Positions 55,601-64,000 of a stretch of 64,000 bases of DNA are shown one piece after another (positions within the stretch are counted from its first letter, which is position 1; each line of letters begins with the position of its first letter). Below the pieces are notes generated by a model. That model saw only the letters and a program-made list of their open reading frames with translations. It was not told where the DNA came from and searched no databases. Source of the stretch: Candidatus Baltobacteraceae bacterium (GTDB taxonomy: Bacteria > Vulcanimicrobiota > Vulcanimicrobiia > Vulcanimicrobiales > Vulcanimicrobiaceae); NCBI GenBank assembly GCA_036489885.1, contig DASXEW010000001.1, positions 930,001-994,000 of the forward strand, written 5' to 3'. A program made the translations under genes and the position numbers.

Positions 55601-58172
55601 GATCTACGAACTCGATCGTACCTCGATAGCGATGCTGCTACGGGCGCTTTTCGATGAGTGCGGCGAGTTTTCGTCGGGCTCGATGGAGCTGCTGTGGCAG
55701 GTCCAGCTTCTTCTTCTTAACTTCGGCGTCAAAGGCAAGATCTATCGCGATCGTGGCGTCATTCGCATTGCCGCACACTCACGTTCGCGTTTTGCGCGCA
55801 CGATCGAGGGCGGCGAGCCGTTCGAGCGTTCGCGTGAAGTCCTCACCGACGAAGTTTCGCAGATCAAAGCGCTCGGCGTTGAGCTGGTCTTCGATCTCAC
55901 CGAATTTGATACGGCTCACTTCGTGGCCAACGGCATCGTCGTGCACAACTGCTCGGAATACATGTTCCTCGACGACACGGCGTGCAATCTCGCGAGCCTC
56001 AACCTCGTCAAGTTCACGGACGATACCGGGCGCTTCGACCCGAAACGCTTCGGCGATGCGTGCCGGATGTGGACGTTCACGCTCGAGGTCAGCGTCCTGA
56101 TGGCGCAATTCCCCTCGCGCGAGATCGCACAGAAATCATACGACTTCCGGACGCTGGGCCTGGGCTATGCGAATCTTGGGACGCTGCTCATGCGCATGGG
56201 GCTGCCGTACGATTCAGAGGAAGGCTTCGGCTGGTGCAGTGCGATCACGGCCTTGATGACCGGCGCCGCCTACAAAGCCTCGGCCGAGATGGCGCGCGAG
56301 TACGGTCCGTTCGCGCGCTACCCTAAGAATGCCGATTCGATGGGACGCGTCATGCGCAACCATCGTCGCGCTGCGTATCAGGCGCCGCGCAGCGAGTATG
56401 AAGGGCTGACCATTCCACCGATCACGCACGCGCCGACCCTGTTCACACAAGAGACGTGGGCAGCCGCACGCCATGCGTGGGATCACGCCCTTGCAATCGG
56501 CGAGATCGCGGGTTATCGCAACGCTCAAGTCACGGTTATCGCGCCGACCGGCACGATTGGACTCTTGATGGATTGCGACACGACCGGCATCGAGCCTGAT
56601 TTCGCGCTCGTTAAGTTCAAGAAGCTTGCCGGCGGCGGCTACTTCAAGATCGTCAACCAATCTGTCGACTCGGCATTGAAGCATCTCGGCTACACGCCCG
56701 AACAGATCGCAGGCATCGAGACGTTCGCCAAAGGCACGAACACACTCGAAGGAGCGCCGCACATCAACCGTGCGACATTGCGAGCCAAAGGCTTCGATGA
56801 CGAAGCATTGGATCGGATCGAAAAGGCGCTGCTCGGATCATTCGAGCTCGCCTTCCCGTTCAATCGCTGGACGCTCGGCGACGAGTTCTGCAAATCGAAG
56901 CTCGGTATGACCGACGAACAGCTCGCGGACATCAACACTTCGATTCTTGTCGACGTGCTGGGCTTCACGCCCGCGCAAATCGATGAAGCTTCCGACCATA
57001 TCTGCGGCCGAATGACGCTTGAGGGTGCGCCGTTCCTCAAAGACGAGCATCTGCCGGTCTTCGATTGTGCGACGCCGTGCGGTAAACACGGTGCGCGCTT
57101 CATCCGCCCGATCGCGCACGTCGACATGCTTGCAGCATCCCAGCCCTTCATCAGCGGCGCTATCTCGAAGACCATCAACCTTCCGCAGAATGCGACGATC
57201 GGCGACATCAAAGAGACCTATCGTTATTCATGGGAGCGGATGTGCAAGGCGGTCGCGTTGTACCGCGATGGCTCGAAGCTTTCCCAACCGCTTGCGAGCA
57301 GCGTCGATCTCGGCGGCGATATCGACGAGACTCAGCCGAGTTCTGCCTACGAAACGCCGGTCCAAATCGCGGAGCGTGTCGTCTACCGCTATATCGCGAA
57401 GCGCCGGCGTATGCCCGACCGGCGTGGCGGCTATACACAGAAAGCCGTCATCGGCGGCCATAAAGTGTACCTGCGCACCGGAGAGTACACCGATCAAACG
57501 CTCGGCGAGATATTCATCGACATGCATAAGGAAGGCGCAGCCTTCCGCAGCTTGATGAACAACTTCGCGATCGCCGTAAGTCTTGGCTTACAGCACGGCG
57601 TCCCACTCGAAGAATACGTCGAAGCGTTCACCTTCACGCGATTCGAACCGAACGGCCCGGTCGTTGGGCACGAGAATATCAAGATGGCAACCTCGATTCT
57701 CGACTACATCTTCCGCGAGCTCGCGGTCAGCTATCTCGGACGCTACGACTTGGCACAAGTTCAGCCGTCGATGGAAGTCGATGCGATGGGTGATGCCGCC
57801 GAGTATGTCGCTGAGGAAGAGGTCGAAGTTCGCTACATGGACCCGAAGCCGCGCGCAATCGAGGACAAGCTTCACCCGCGCAGCTCGCACCTCCACATGG
57901 GCGGGCAGGAGCCGCGTCAAGAAGTTTTGCGTCCGCAAACACCACCACCGGTACGCCCGCAAGCCCTCGCAGGTGGCGGTGAGAGCAACGGAAATGGCAA
58001 CGGGCACTCGCGTGTCGGTACGGCAACGGTGTCACGAACCGAAGCTGCGCGGATTGCAGTCGCCAAAGGTTACAGTGGCGACGCCTGCAACGAGTGCGGT
58101 CAGTTCACGATGGTCCGCAACGGCACGTGCCTCAAATGCGACACGTGCGGATCAACGAGCGGATGTAGTTAA
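52671..58172 (+). CDS. nrdJ: Adenosylcobalamin-dependent (class II) ribonucleotide reductase containing two inteins
   Basis: 1,833 codons as read; removing two inteins (360 and 259 residues) leaves about 1,214 residues, normal for NrdJ of the long type. Extein motifs: [16 protein letters not shown] across the first junction, [15 protein letters not shown], the active-site stretch [14 protein letters not shown] restored across the second junction, [26 protein letters not shown], and a C-terminal redox/zinc ribbon with CNECGQF and [13 protein letters not shown]. It reduces ribonucleotides with B12 and needs no oxygen. ATG at 52671 has GGAGG nine bases upstream. Two probable NrdR boxes precede it. 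Confidence 0.97.
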   Translation: MKFERAYSRPGEPYAGLTFVARTSRITNPDGSLIFEAKNCMVPADWSQVAVDVLAQKYFRKAGVPARLRTLPEDGIPEWLWRSVPDEVALADVPREEHFTHENDARQVFNRLAGTWTYWAYKYGYFDSEGDARAYYDEMCAMLARQVGAPNSPQWFNTGLHWAYGIEGPSQGHYFVDPKSAQLTRSINAYEHPAPHACLPYYAAVSTPDGPIAIGDIVTKNLIGLPVYDAKGTTRVLAVQYNGVKSVYRIRLANGNAIDATSDHIVLAAEGDKGQKRWRLVSELKTGMRLIQRTDTAIDASENSKLESEAALAGWLQADGFVGQYAAGTNRSLTIEAITVNEDERGYVHALFQEVFAGVHSHERSVKSIDQSLSVRRKRYYGEQLRPFVERYQLLDRGLEMQVPPVVLSGGRTVISAYLRALFQADGCVRIREDRASSDIVFGTISPKLADGVSRILSHLGIYNRISVGNDSREDRQPYHHVVIAWKDAKEKFSSLIGFVSTDKRTKLSNALTLPGRRVAGLRDEVIQSIEYVSDQDVYDIETESHNFLTNNVIVHNCFIQSVNDDLVNEGGIMDLWVREARIFKFGSGTGSNFSNLRGEGERLSGGGTSSGLMSFLRVGDRAAGAIKSGGTTRRAAKMVILDIDHPDIENFINWKVKEEQKVSDLVAGSIVCERSLNAIMRAAQDETLPESARLDPTLNPQLRSAMRTALSNGIPQANVQYALDFARQGYKALEIETYDTNWDSAAYATVSGQNSNNTVRMSNDFFAALDAGRQWDLRWRTDGRVSKSIPASELWEDIAVAAWQCADPGLQFDTTINEWHTCPEDGRINASNPCVTGDTLVATADGLARIDSMVGRSAFVIGSDGKPHFVSRIFPTGAKRVYRLRTRAGYELRLTADHKILTEERGDVALADVIIGERVVLRGSGFGTRPLDESTLLALAARVGSQSLVAVGNGLAGAEAVDEFIQQDGHLQFAPSIYELDRTSIAMLLRALFDECGEFSSGSMELLWQVQLLLLNFGVKGKIYRDRGVIRIAAHSRSRFARTIEGGEPFERSREVLTDEVSQIKALGVELVFDLTEFDTAHFVANGIVVHNCSEYMFLDDTACNLASLNLVKFTDDTGRFDPKRFGDACRMWTFTLEVSVLMAQFPSREIAQKSYDFRTLGLGYANLGTLLMRMGLPYDSEEGFGWCSAITALMTGAAYKASAEMAREYGPFARYPKNADSMGRVMRNHRRAAYQAPRSEYEGLTIPPITHAPTLFTQETWAAARHAWDHALAIGEIAGYRNAQVTVIAPTGTIGLLMDCDTTGIEPDFALVKFKKLAGGGYFKIVNQSVDSALKHLGYTPEQIAGIETFAKGTNTLEGAPHINRATLRAKGFDDEALDRIEKALLGSFELAFPFNRWTLGDEFCKSKLGMTDEQLADINTSILVDVLGFTPAQIDEASDHICGRMTLEGAPFLKDEHLPVFDCATPCGKHGARFIRPIAHVDMLAASQPFISGAISKTINLPQNATIGDIKETYRYSWERMCKAVALYRDGSKLSQPLASSVDLGGDIDETQPSSAYETPVQIAERVVYRYIAKRRRMPDRRGGYTQKAVIGGHKVYLRTGEYTDQTLGEIFIDMHKEGAAFRSLMNNFAIAVSLGLQHGVPLEEYVEAFTFTRFEPNGPVVGHENIKMATSILDYIFRELAVSYLGRYDLAQVQPSMEVDAMGDAAEYVAEEEVEVRYMDPKPRAIEDKLHPRSSHLHMGGQEPRQEVLRPQTPPPVRPQALAGGGESNGNGNGHSRVGTATVSRTEAARIAVAKGYSGDACNECGQFTMVRNGTCLKCDTCGSTSGCS
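53262..54341 (+). mobile_element. Intein 1 in nrdJ (full-length, with homing-endonuclease motifs)
   Basis: 360 residues, NrdJ positions 198-557. It begins with Cys ([14 protein letters not shown]) and ends NNVIVHN before the +1 Cys of CFIQSV. Block A-like region [12 protein letters not shown] and block B-like ATSDHIVLA are visible, as is block F-like [14 protein letters not shown]. Two LAGLIDADG-type motifs, LAGWLQADG (about 53602-53631) and LRALFQADG (about 53926), indicate a homing endonuclease, though the Asp positions vary. This stretch is clearly more AT-rich than the flanking nrdJ code, a sign of later arrival. Confidence 0.95.
55173..55949 (+). mobile_element. Intein 2 in nrdJ (short, endonuclease degraded)
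   Basis: 259 residues, NrdJ positions 835-1093, inserted in the active-site motif NP|C. It starts [18 protein letters not shown] (block A), has [14 protein letters not shown] (block B), and ends [22 protein letters not shown] (blocks F and G) before the +1 Cys of CSEYMF. The middle keeps only a weak LAGLIDADG remnant ([13 protein letters not shown]), so it is probably splicing-only. Its base composition matches the host gene. Confidence 0.95.
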
Positions 58173-58243
58173 ATATGTACGCCTTACCTATGGACTAGAT
58201 CGCACACCCGCATTCTCAGAGTCGGTCCAGATACTCGCGATAC

Positions 58244-58278
58244 AAACGAGCCAATGGGATTCATCCGTTGGCTCGTTT
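58244..58278 (+). terminator. Strong hairpin after nrdJ, overlapping the next start codon
   Basis: AAACGAGCCAA (58244-58254) and TTGGCTCGTTT (58268-58278) form an 11-bp perfect stem, extended by GGAT/ATCC in the loop, followed by TC. It looks like the nrdJ terminator, with a short T tract. The ATG of the following secreted protein gene (58254) falls inside it. Confidence 0.65.
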
Positions 58279-59171
58279 TCATCCTGTTACTATGCATCAG
58301 CCCTCAAGCTGCTACGGCCTCGTTAGCTAACGATGAGCAGGTTCAGGCTCCGACCGTTCATGTCGGAACGTGCAGATTGCAGATTACATATCATGGTAAA
58401 ACGAGTGTGCCGAACAAGGCGGTTCTTTACATCGGCTTCGTCAATGATGGACCAGTGCCACTGTCGGGAGTCACATGGCGCGTGAATTTCGGCGCCGCTG
58501 ATCTCGATTTCACGGCTCGAGGAAACTTCGAACCGGGTAAACTCGTTGCGCAACGGCTCTTTATTGATCCGCCATATCATAGGACTTTCGAACAATACTA
58601 TGCCGGCCTTGATGAGCCACGAGCGTGCCGTCTTGTCGCGGCCCAACGGGAGAACGGCTCCATCTGGCGCGATCCTGCTGCGACGATTCCATCTACCGCC
58701 TTTCCGACCGTCGCGCCGTACAAATCCGAAACGGTGCCCGCTATATTTCCCAATTCGAGGAACGATCCGGTCGGGGTGCTATCTTGCAAACTCGTGATCG
58801 CACTCAACGATCACGGTCAGCTGTGGGTCCGTTTTCGAAATCTTGCACAGGCCACACTGCGTTCCATCGTCTTTCGAGCCCACGTCGGAACGGGAGGCCA
58901 CGATTTTGTCGACGCGGGTAATTTCTCCACGGGAGCTCTCGTCCAGCATTGGATTAACAGCAGAATTCCCGAGTTTCCCGCATCGGAGTTTTTTGAATCG
59001 ATTGATCAACCATCGAGTTGTGACGTAGTCACAGCTACATACGCGAATGGCTCGTCGTGGACCAATCCGAGTGCCGGTCCTGCTCCACCACCACTCCCAA
59101 CTCCCAATACGTTAGTCGAGCGCGGGGTGAAACCAGAACCTGACGAAACCCCTCATCGATGGATGAACTGA
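58254..59171 (+). CDS. Secreted protein made of two copies of one domain
   Basis: 305 residues with a signal peptide (RWLVFILLLCISPQAATAS). Two tandem halves align: CRLQITYHGKTSVPNKAVLY...WRVNFGAADLDFTARGNFEPG...RTFEQYYAGLDEPRACRLV and CKLVIALNDHGQLWVRFRN...FRAHVGTGGHDFVDAGNFSTG...SEFFESIDQPSSCDVV, each ended by a NGS.W..P motif. Each half has two Cys that could form a disulfide. Function unknown. The start codon sits in the hairpin after nrdJ. The 3' end overlaps galM by 13 bp, and the base composition is lower in GC than nearby genes. Confidence 0.82.
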   Translation: MGFIRWLVFILLLCISPQAATASLANDEQVQAPTVHVGTCRLQITYHGKTSVPNKAVLYIGFVNDGPVPLSGVTWRVNFGAADLDFTARGNFEPGKLVAQRLFIDPPYHRTFEQYYAGLDEPRACRLVAAQRENGSIWRDPAATIPSTAFPTVAPYKSETVPAIFPNSRNDPVGVLSCKLVIALNDHGQLWVRFRNLAQATLRSIVFRAHVGTGGHDFVDAGNFSTGALVQHWINSRIPEFPASEFFESIDQPSSCDVVTATYANGSSWTNPSAGPAPPPLPTPNTLVERGVKPEPDETPHRWMN

Positions 59172-60043
59172 CACTAAAGAACACCCATGGACACACCGTA
59201 TCGCTCACACCGGTGGGCGGTGCTATGACCAGCGTGATCGTTCCCGATCGGGCCGGATCACGCGCGAATATTGTCGTCGACGCAGGCGGCAGCGCCGGGA
59301 AGATCATCGGGCGTTACGCGAACCGAATAGCGAGCGGATCGTTCGAGCTCGATGGCACGACCTACAAGCTCGAAACGAACGAAGGCGGCAACACGCTCCA
59401 CGGCGGGCCGGACGGATTCTCCAAACGTACCTGGGACGTGGCAGAGCAATTAGGCGCGCGTGTCACGTTCGTGATTCATAGCCCCGATGGTGATCAGGGA
59501 TTCCCGGGCGCACTTGAATGCCGCGTGACATATTCGTGGTCGGATGCGAACGCGCTGCGCATTGACTACATGGCGACGACCAATAAACCGACCGTCGTGA
59601 ACTTCACCAATCACGTCTACTTCAATCTGAGCGGCGTTGCGGGAACGCCAATCGAGAACTATCGGCTCCGAATTCCGGCATCGGCGTACACACCGACCAA
59701 TGCTGAGAATATCCCGATCGGAACGATTGCCCCGGTCGATGTCGCACGCGACTTTCGCACCGAGCGTCCCGTGGGAACGGAAAAGTACGACTGTAATTTC
59801 GTACTCGACGCATGGGACGGCTCGTTGCGCCGCGCCGCGACCTTATCAGATCCAAATTCCGGCCGCTCGATCGAAGTCGAAACGACGCAGCCCGGAATGC
59901 AGCTGTTCACAGGAAAGCCCGGAGCGATCGCGCTCGAAACGCAACATTTCGCCGACTCGCCGCACCATGCGAATTTTCCGAGCACCGTCTTGCGGCCGGG
60001 CGAGACCTTCACCGCTACGACCGTCTACAGCTTCAGCAGCTAG
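59159..60043 (+). CDS. galM: Aldose 1-epimerase (mutarotase)
   Basis: 294 residues. GRYANRIASGSFELDGTTY, the catalytic His region NTLHGGPDGFSKRTW, the second His in NFTNHVYFNLSG and the C-terminal catalytic Glu in ALETQHFADSPHHANFPS are all typical of galactose mutarotase. It equilibrates alpha and beta aldoses. The start lies in the end of the duplicated secreted-protein gene; ATG at 59159 is the first fitting start. Confidence 0.93.
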   Translation: MDELTLKNTHGHTVSLTPVGGAMTSVIVPDRAGSRANIVVDAGGSAGKIIGRYANRIASGSFELDGTTYKLETNEGGNTLHGGPDGFSKRTWDVAEQLGARVTFVIHSPDGDQGFPGALECRVTYSWSDANALRIDYMATTNKPTVVNFTNHVYFNLSGVAGTPIENYRLRIPASAYTPTNAENIPIGTIAPVDVARDFRTERPVGTEKYDCNFVLDAWDGSLRRAATLSDPNSGRSIEVETTQPGMQLFTGKPGAIALETQHFADSPHHANFPSTVLRPGETFTATTVYSFSS

Positions 60044-60052
60044 CCGCCGCAC

Positions 60053-61575
60053 GTGACGAAGCGTGTTGTGAGCGGAGCCTCAGTGCTCGATGGGTCGGGG
60101 AACTCCGCTCGTCTCGACGACATCTTTATCGTCGACGGTACGGTCTCACGGTCGCTCCCGGCTTCATCGACGCGCACTCGCACGCCGACAACGTACCGTT
60201 CCTTCCGGAGTCTGATACCTCAAAGCTATTTCAAGGCGTGACAACAGAAGTCGTCGGCAACTGCGGTTTTAGTCTCGCTCCGGTTAATCCGCGGTATCGA
60301 TCCGAGCATCTTGGGCGCCTATCGATGTGGCGGCACGAATTCGCCGGCTCGACGTTTGCTGAGTTCCTCGAAGAAACCGACAAGCGTGGATACGTTACCA
60401 ACTACGTGCCGCTAGTCGGCCACGGGACGTTACGCGTCGCTGCGATGGGAATGGACGATCGGACGCCGACGGCTCAGGAGCAAACGCATATGGAAGACTT
60501 GCTCGAGGAAGCGCTCACAGCCGGCGCCTTCGGCATGTCGTCCGGGTTGATCTATCCTCCCGGTACGTATTCAGAGACTGACGAACTGGTCAAGCTCGCA
60601 AACCGGATGCCGGAAGCGGCCATTTATGCCTCGCATATCCGCGGCGAAGGATCAACACTTCTCGATGCAGTGTCGGAAGCGCTGAGAATCGGCGAAGAAT
60701 CTTCGAGGCGCGTGATGATCTCGCATCATAAAGCAACGGGGAAGAGTAACTGGGGCAAGACCGCAACTTCGCTCGAACTCATCCATGCGGCGCGCAAGCG
60801 TGGCGTCGACGTCTATCAAGACGTCTACCCGTATATCGCGGCAAGCACGTATCTCTCGACGCTAATCCCTCCTGAATACCATGCCGGCGGACGCGACGCA
60901 ACGCTCGCGCGTCTTACCGATCCGGCGAGTCTCGCTCGATTACAGACACAGCTTTCGGACGTCGGCGACGCGTTTGATAACCGATTGCTGGACGCCGGAT
61001 ACGATAACGTCCTGATCGCGTCCACGGCCAGCGGCGCATTCGAGGGCATGACGCTCGCGGAAATTGCTGCCTCGCTGGGCAAGACAGCATTCGATGCGCT
61101 CATTCACGTACTCGTTAGCGAACGCCTGACACCGACGATGATCATCTTTCTTATGGACGAGGAGGACGTCGAGCGAGTCATGCGAGACGATCGCACTGCC
61201 ATTGGCTCCGATGGGCTCGCTCCAGGTGCGGGGGGCAAGCCGCATCCGCGCCTATTCGGCACATTTCCGCGCGTTCTATCGCGCTACGTACGCGAGCGCA
61301 ATGTGCTCACGCTACGACAAGCCGTTTATAAAATGACGGCACTTCCCGCGGAAATCTTCCGCATTGGTGACGTTGGTTTGGTCGCCACAGAGAAGACGGC
61401 CGATCTCGTTGCGTTCGATGGGGCAACTATCGCGGACGATCTGGATTATCGCGATCCTGTTCGAGTGCCGAAGGGAATCGCGTGGGTGATGCAAGCCGGC
61501 GAAATGGTCGTCCGGAACGGGAAACTCTGCGGCGACCGGCGCGGCAAGCGCCTACGTCTTCTCGCGACCCCTTGA
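60053..61575 (+). pseudogene. N-acyl-D-amino-acid deacylase-like amidohydrolase, frameshifted near the N-terminus
   Basis: The first 31 codons from GTG 60053 (TKRVVSGASVLDGSGNSARL, then DDIFIVDGTV) are in one frame. The remainder, from GLTVAPGFIDAHSHADNVPF to the stop at 61575, is in another. The family normally has about 20-30 residues between these parts, so a deletion plus frame change near 60145 has removed them. The catalytic part is intact (HSHAD zinc pair, SSGLIYPPGTYSE, YASHIRGEG, ISHHKATGKSNWGK, IGSDGLAPG). Either a recent pseudogene or a sequencing error. Confidence 0.8.
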
Positions 61576-61818
61576 GCCGGTACCGAACAATCGCCGCTTC
61601 TTTATCCCGGGGTTCTTCACTTCGTCGGCTTCGCCGGCGGCGGCGCGCTCTGCAGTAGCTTCGACGTTTCTTTTCGCCTGCTCGAGCAGCGGGCTGTCTG
61701 AGTTTCCGTCGATTAAATTTGGAGCGAGGAATAGCCCGCGGTTCATTTGTTCGGCTACGCTGTCTTCGTCTTTCATCAAGCTGCCTATACCCAGCAGGCA
61801 GGCGAGTAAAGCGTCCAT
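61552..61818 (-). CDS. Small hypothetical protein
   Basis: 88 residues, ATG at 61818 placed two bases after the stop of the TauD-like pseudogene. Polar and charged, with a Lys/Arg-rich tail (NPGIKKRRLFGTGSRGREK). Not recognised. Its 3' end overlaps the convergent amidohydrolase by 24 bp. With both neighbours broken, this gene may also be decaying or may not be real. Confidence 0.4.
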   Translation of the reverse strand: MDALLACLLGIGSLMKDEDSVAEQMNRGLFLAPNLIDGNSDSPLLEQAKRNVEATAERAAAGEADEVKNPGIKKRRLFGTGSRGREKT

Positions 61819-61819
61819 G

Positions 61820-62590
61820 CTACCCGCGGTAGGATCGCGCTCCGGTGTCGCGCAGCCATAAGCGCTCGAGGTGACGTTTTTGATCCGGCCGCGCTCCATC
61901 GATGAACTCGGTGCGAGCGTGCCCGGTCCTGCGATTGTTCACGAACTGGATCTGACCCGGCTCGAATTCGAGCTCAACGCGCAGCTCCGGCGTATTGAAC
62001 ACGTCTTGCACGGTCTCGAGCGCACTCGCCGTTTGGGTGTCCATCGCTTCTCCGCGCAGTTGGTATCCGCCGTAAATTTCATTCAGCGCTAGGCGCGCGT
62101 GCAATTGCTCGCCGTCGTATTCGAAGACCGGTGCCGAAAAATACGGAATCTCGTCGTCTTCGTGTTCGCGGTGGCGGTCATACCAAAACAGGCGATATAA
62201 ACGCTCGAGGTGTTGAGGCTGCCGCTGCAGCAACGCGTTATGGACGCTCTCGACGCTGATGACTCGGCTCTTACCACCGGAGACCGATTTGGAAATGCAC
62301 GTCAACGCGACTGTCGAGTACAGGATAAAACATCGAACCGTCGAGCTTTTGCGCGACCGGGCGCGCGACAAGGTTTGCAAGCAGCCAATAGAGTTGCGCA
62401 AGCTCTTCCCCCGTCGCCGCTTCGGCCGGGAGACGATCGACCACCGCGAACATCGGCGGCCCGTCGAGCCGACGGCGAACGTCGTACATCGTCTGCGCGG
62501 TAACCGGACCAGATAATCTTCGGCGCGTACCGTATCGCGCGTCCACGCCCGTGGACCGGAAACGGTCTGGCCTAGGATTGCGTTCGTAAC
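61820..62590 (-). pseudogene. TauD/TfdA-family dioxygenase-like gene, multiply frameshifted
   Basis: Three frames rebuild one protein. Near 62570-62510 the piece GPRAWTRDTVRAEDYLVRLP; then, after an apparent single-base loss, AQTMYDVRRRLDG, PPMFAVVDRLPAEAATG and YWLLANLVARPVAQKLDG to the stop at 62271; then from about 62290 GGKSRVISVESVHNALLQR, RLFWYDRHREH and IQFVNNRRTGHARTEF to TAG at 61820. The segment that should hold the HxD iron ligands is deleted at the second break. The gene starts just behind the HiPIP stop and has no clear start codon. Non-functional. Confidence 0.78.
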
Positions 62591-62591
62591 G

Positions 62592-62852
62592 CTACCTCTT
62601 GGCCCAGGCGATGCACCAGCCGTCCGGACTGATCGTGCCCGTTACGATGCTGCATCCCTTCGGCTTTCTAAAAAAGCGGCAGCCGGCGCACTTCTTGCCG
62701 CCGGGACCCGGCGTGTCCTGATAGTGGAACTGCTTCTTGTTGTCGGCGGCTTCCGCGGGCTCCGCGATGAGGCTTATCATAGCCGCAGCCATGGGGACGC
62801 CCGCAACCTTGCGGAGAAATTCGGGGCGGTCGAGCTTGTCCGTCTTCTTCAT
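62592..62852 (-). CDS. High-potential iron-sulfur protein (HiPIP)
   Basis: 86 residues. ATG at 62852 has a perfect GGAGG seven bases upstream. The C-terminal cluster motif KKCAGCRFF...GCSIVTGTISPDGWCIAWAKR holds the four Cys that bind one [4Fe-4S] cluster. The N-terminus (RPEFLRKVAGVPMAAAMISL) looks like a Tat-type leader with only one Arg of the usual pair. HiPIPs carry electrons in the periplasm. Confidence 0.92.
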   Translation of the reverse strand: MKKTDKLDRPEFLRKVAGVPMAAAMISLIAEPAEAADNKKQFHYQDTPGPGGKKCAGCRFFRKPKGCSIVTGTISPDGWCIAWAKR

Positions 62853-62919
62853 TGAACTACCTCCGATGGTGAAACATGCGCGCCCGTACGTACGAGCATG
62901 ATACCATTCCCCCGCGCCA

Positions 62920-63522
62920 ATGACCAAAACCGAGCTTGCGGCAAGCCTACCTGCATCTCCAAACGCCGATTCCGTCGAAATCGGTCCGCGGATCTATGCG
63001 CTGCGCGTGTTCACGCCGGCCGAGGCGGCGATGATCGTTTCTCAGGCGATGCTCTCACCTAAATGGTTCCCGGCGGTCATCAACGCCTCGCTCGAGATCG
63101 ATCGGGACATTCGAAACGCCGAGATACTTTTTGAGGAAGTCCATGCGCTAAGCGCGACTTACCGTGAGCGGCTAGAGCAGATCACGCGCCCGCTTGCCGA
63201 CACGCTCGCACCCGGATCGACCTTGCAAGAAGTACAACTCGTGCGCTACGCCCCGGGCGGAAAGTATGTCGACCATCGCGATGGCCCGACGCCCGGCGCA
63301 CTACGCCGCGTGCTTTCCGTTGTCTGCTATCTCAACGATCGTTTCGCGGGCGGCGAGACGACCTTCAGCGAGCTGAACGTCAGCGTTTCTCCGCTCACCG
63401 GCACCGTGATCGTCTTCCCGCCGGAATATCTCCATCGCGCCGATCCGGTCCAAACCGGCAAAAAATACGTCATAACTGCCTGGTACCACGCATCTGAAAA
63501 TGCGACGTCGGTCGCCAGGTAA
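62920..63522 (+). CDS. 2-Oxoglutarate/Fe(II)-dependent dioxygenase (prolyl 4-hydroxylase-like)
   Basis: 200 residues. The double-stranded beta-helix core is clear: LVRYAPGGKYVDHRDGPTP with HxD iron ligands, RVLSVVCYLNDRFAGGETTF, TVIVFPPEYLHRADPV with the distal His, and GKKYVITAWY with the 2OG-binding Lys. Target unknown; members hydroxylate prolines or other substrates. It is divergent from the HiPIP gene. Confidence 0.93.
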   Translation: MTKTELAASLPASPNADSVEIGPRIYALRVFTPAEAAMIVSQAMLSPKWFPAVINASLEIDRDIRNAEILFEEVHALSATYRERLEQITRPLADTLAPGSTLQEVQLVRYAPGGKYVDHRDGPTPGALRRVLSVVCYLNDRFAGGETTFSELNVSVSPLTGTVIVFPPEYLHRADPVQTGKKYVITAWYHASENATSVAR

Positions 63523-63551
63523 TGTGATGCAGACTGCGTACAACCCGGCCA

Positions 63552-64000
63552 ATGCGAATTAAAGTCTTCGGCACGGGCCCGATCTACGATGCGACACTCG
63601 AGATCTGCGCGAAGCGCGGGCATCAGGTCGTTGACGAGCGCCCCTACGACCTGATCGTCCTCTCGAACGTTACGCGCATCCTCAAAGCGCCCGAGATTGC
63701 AGAGGCCGGACTCGGCGTTCTCTGTTTCCACCCGAGCTTGCTGCCGCGTCACCGTGGCGGCGACGCCGTGTACTGGACTCTCAAGATGGGCGACAAAGAG
63801 ACGGGCTCTACCTGGTTTTGGGTTGACGAAGGCATCGACACGGGCCCGCTCGCGATTCAGGGCTCGGTCCCGATTCCCGCCGAAACCAAGCCATCGACGC
63901 TTTATTACGAAACGCTCGTCCCGCTCGGTGCGAAGCTTTTTGACGAGCTGCTTGCGAAATTGGAAAAAGGCGAACGCCCAAGCAACGTCCAGGACGAATC
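63552..64000 (+). CDS. Formyltransferase-family protein, N-terminal part, cut by window edge
   Basis: 149 codons are visible from ATG at 63552. HPSLLPRHRGGDAVYWTL and STWFWVDEGIDTGPLAIQG are the hallmarks of the formyl_trans_N fold of Fmt, GART and ArnA. The start is unusually short: only about 35 residues of Rossmann fold precede. The residue that should be the catalytic Asn (NxHPSLLP) is Cys (LCFHPSLLP), while the His and the DEGIDTGP Asp are kept. It may modify a sugar or amino compound or be inactive; the end lies outside the window. Confidence 0.85.
   Translation, partial: MRIKVFGTGPIYDATLEICAKRGHQVVDERPYDLIVLSNVTRILKAPEIAEAGLGVLCFHPSLLPRHRGGDAVYWTLKMGDKETGSTWFWVDEGIDTGPLAIQGSVPIPAETKPSTLYYETLVPLGAKLFDELLAKLEKGERPSNVQDE

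Overview
The window is a GC-rich, densely packed bacterial chromosome segment with no IS element, prophage or CRISPR array. Several traits fit a free-living, GC-rich, probably aerobic Terrabacteria-type lineage: a small bacterial SRP RNA, a pyrR-led pyrimidine operon, YggT and DUF4446 proteins, a B12-dependent class II ribonucleotide reductase, an ergothioneine enzyme (EgtB), HPPD, a dimeric NADP-isocitrate dehydrogenase and many GTG/TTG starts. Eremiobacterota (WPS-2) or a relative is my best guess, but this is inference from gene content only.

Layout. 1-4.3 kb (minus): carB, a Cys-containing hypothetical protein and the N-terminus of a class B penicillin-binding protein. 4.4-6.3 kb (plus): a MobA-like nucleotidyltransferase and an MFS transporter. 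6.3-22.2 kb (minus): a nearly unbroken run of tightly packed, often 4-bp-overlapping genes: tig, clpP, clpX, add, a cysteine-synthase-like gene, valS, pyrR, pyrB, pyrC, carA, a BatD-like/MoxR/DUF58/vWA module and pdxH. 22.2-26 kb: seven tRNA genes, a hydrolase, a secreted protein, and two HNH endonuclease copies (one intact, one broken), each lying just 5' of a tRNA gene on the same strand. 26-34.5 kb: rdgB, an FAD monooxygenase, a DUF1345 membrane protein, a NIPSNAP protein, an ArsR regulator, a divergent succinyl-CoA-ligase-like pair lacking the phosphohistidine, lepA, yggT, a DUF4446 gene and the SRP RNA.

34.5-52.4 kb: an M3 peptidase, hppD, deoC with an aldehyde dehydrogenase, a GGDEF-EAL protein, egtB, a BtuF-like protein, icd, a large GAF-GGDEF-STAND-TPR protein, a ferritin-like protein, a catalytically incomplete ALDH-like protein, a class II aldolase, tRNA-Ser and two HAD phosphatases. 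52.4-58.2 kb: nrdJ behind two probable NrdR boxes and carrying two inteins. 58.2-64 kb: a secreted duplicated-domain protein whose start codon sits inside a terminator-like hairpin, galM, a patch with two frameshifted genes (D-aminoacylase-like and TauD-like), a HiPIP, a 2OG-Fe(II) oxygenase and the start of a formyltransferase-family gene.

The genes form recognisable units: de novo UMP synthesis (pyrB, pyrC, carA, carB), ClpXP with trigger factor for protein quality control, MoxR/DUF58/vWA as a chaperone-type module, deoC with an ALDH for deoxyribose breakdown, and c-di-GMP signalling from two unrelated architectures. The most unusual items are the doubly intein-split nrdJ, the SucCD-like pair without its catalytic histidine, the HNH/tRNA association, the GAF-GGDEF-STAND-TPR fusion, and two genes (DUF4446 and GGDEF-EAL) whose conserved N-termini have no ATG/GTG/TTG start.
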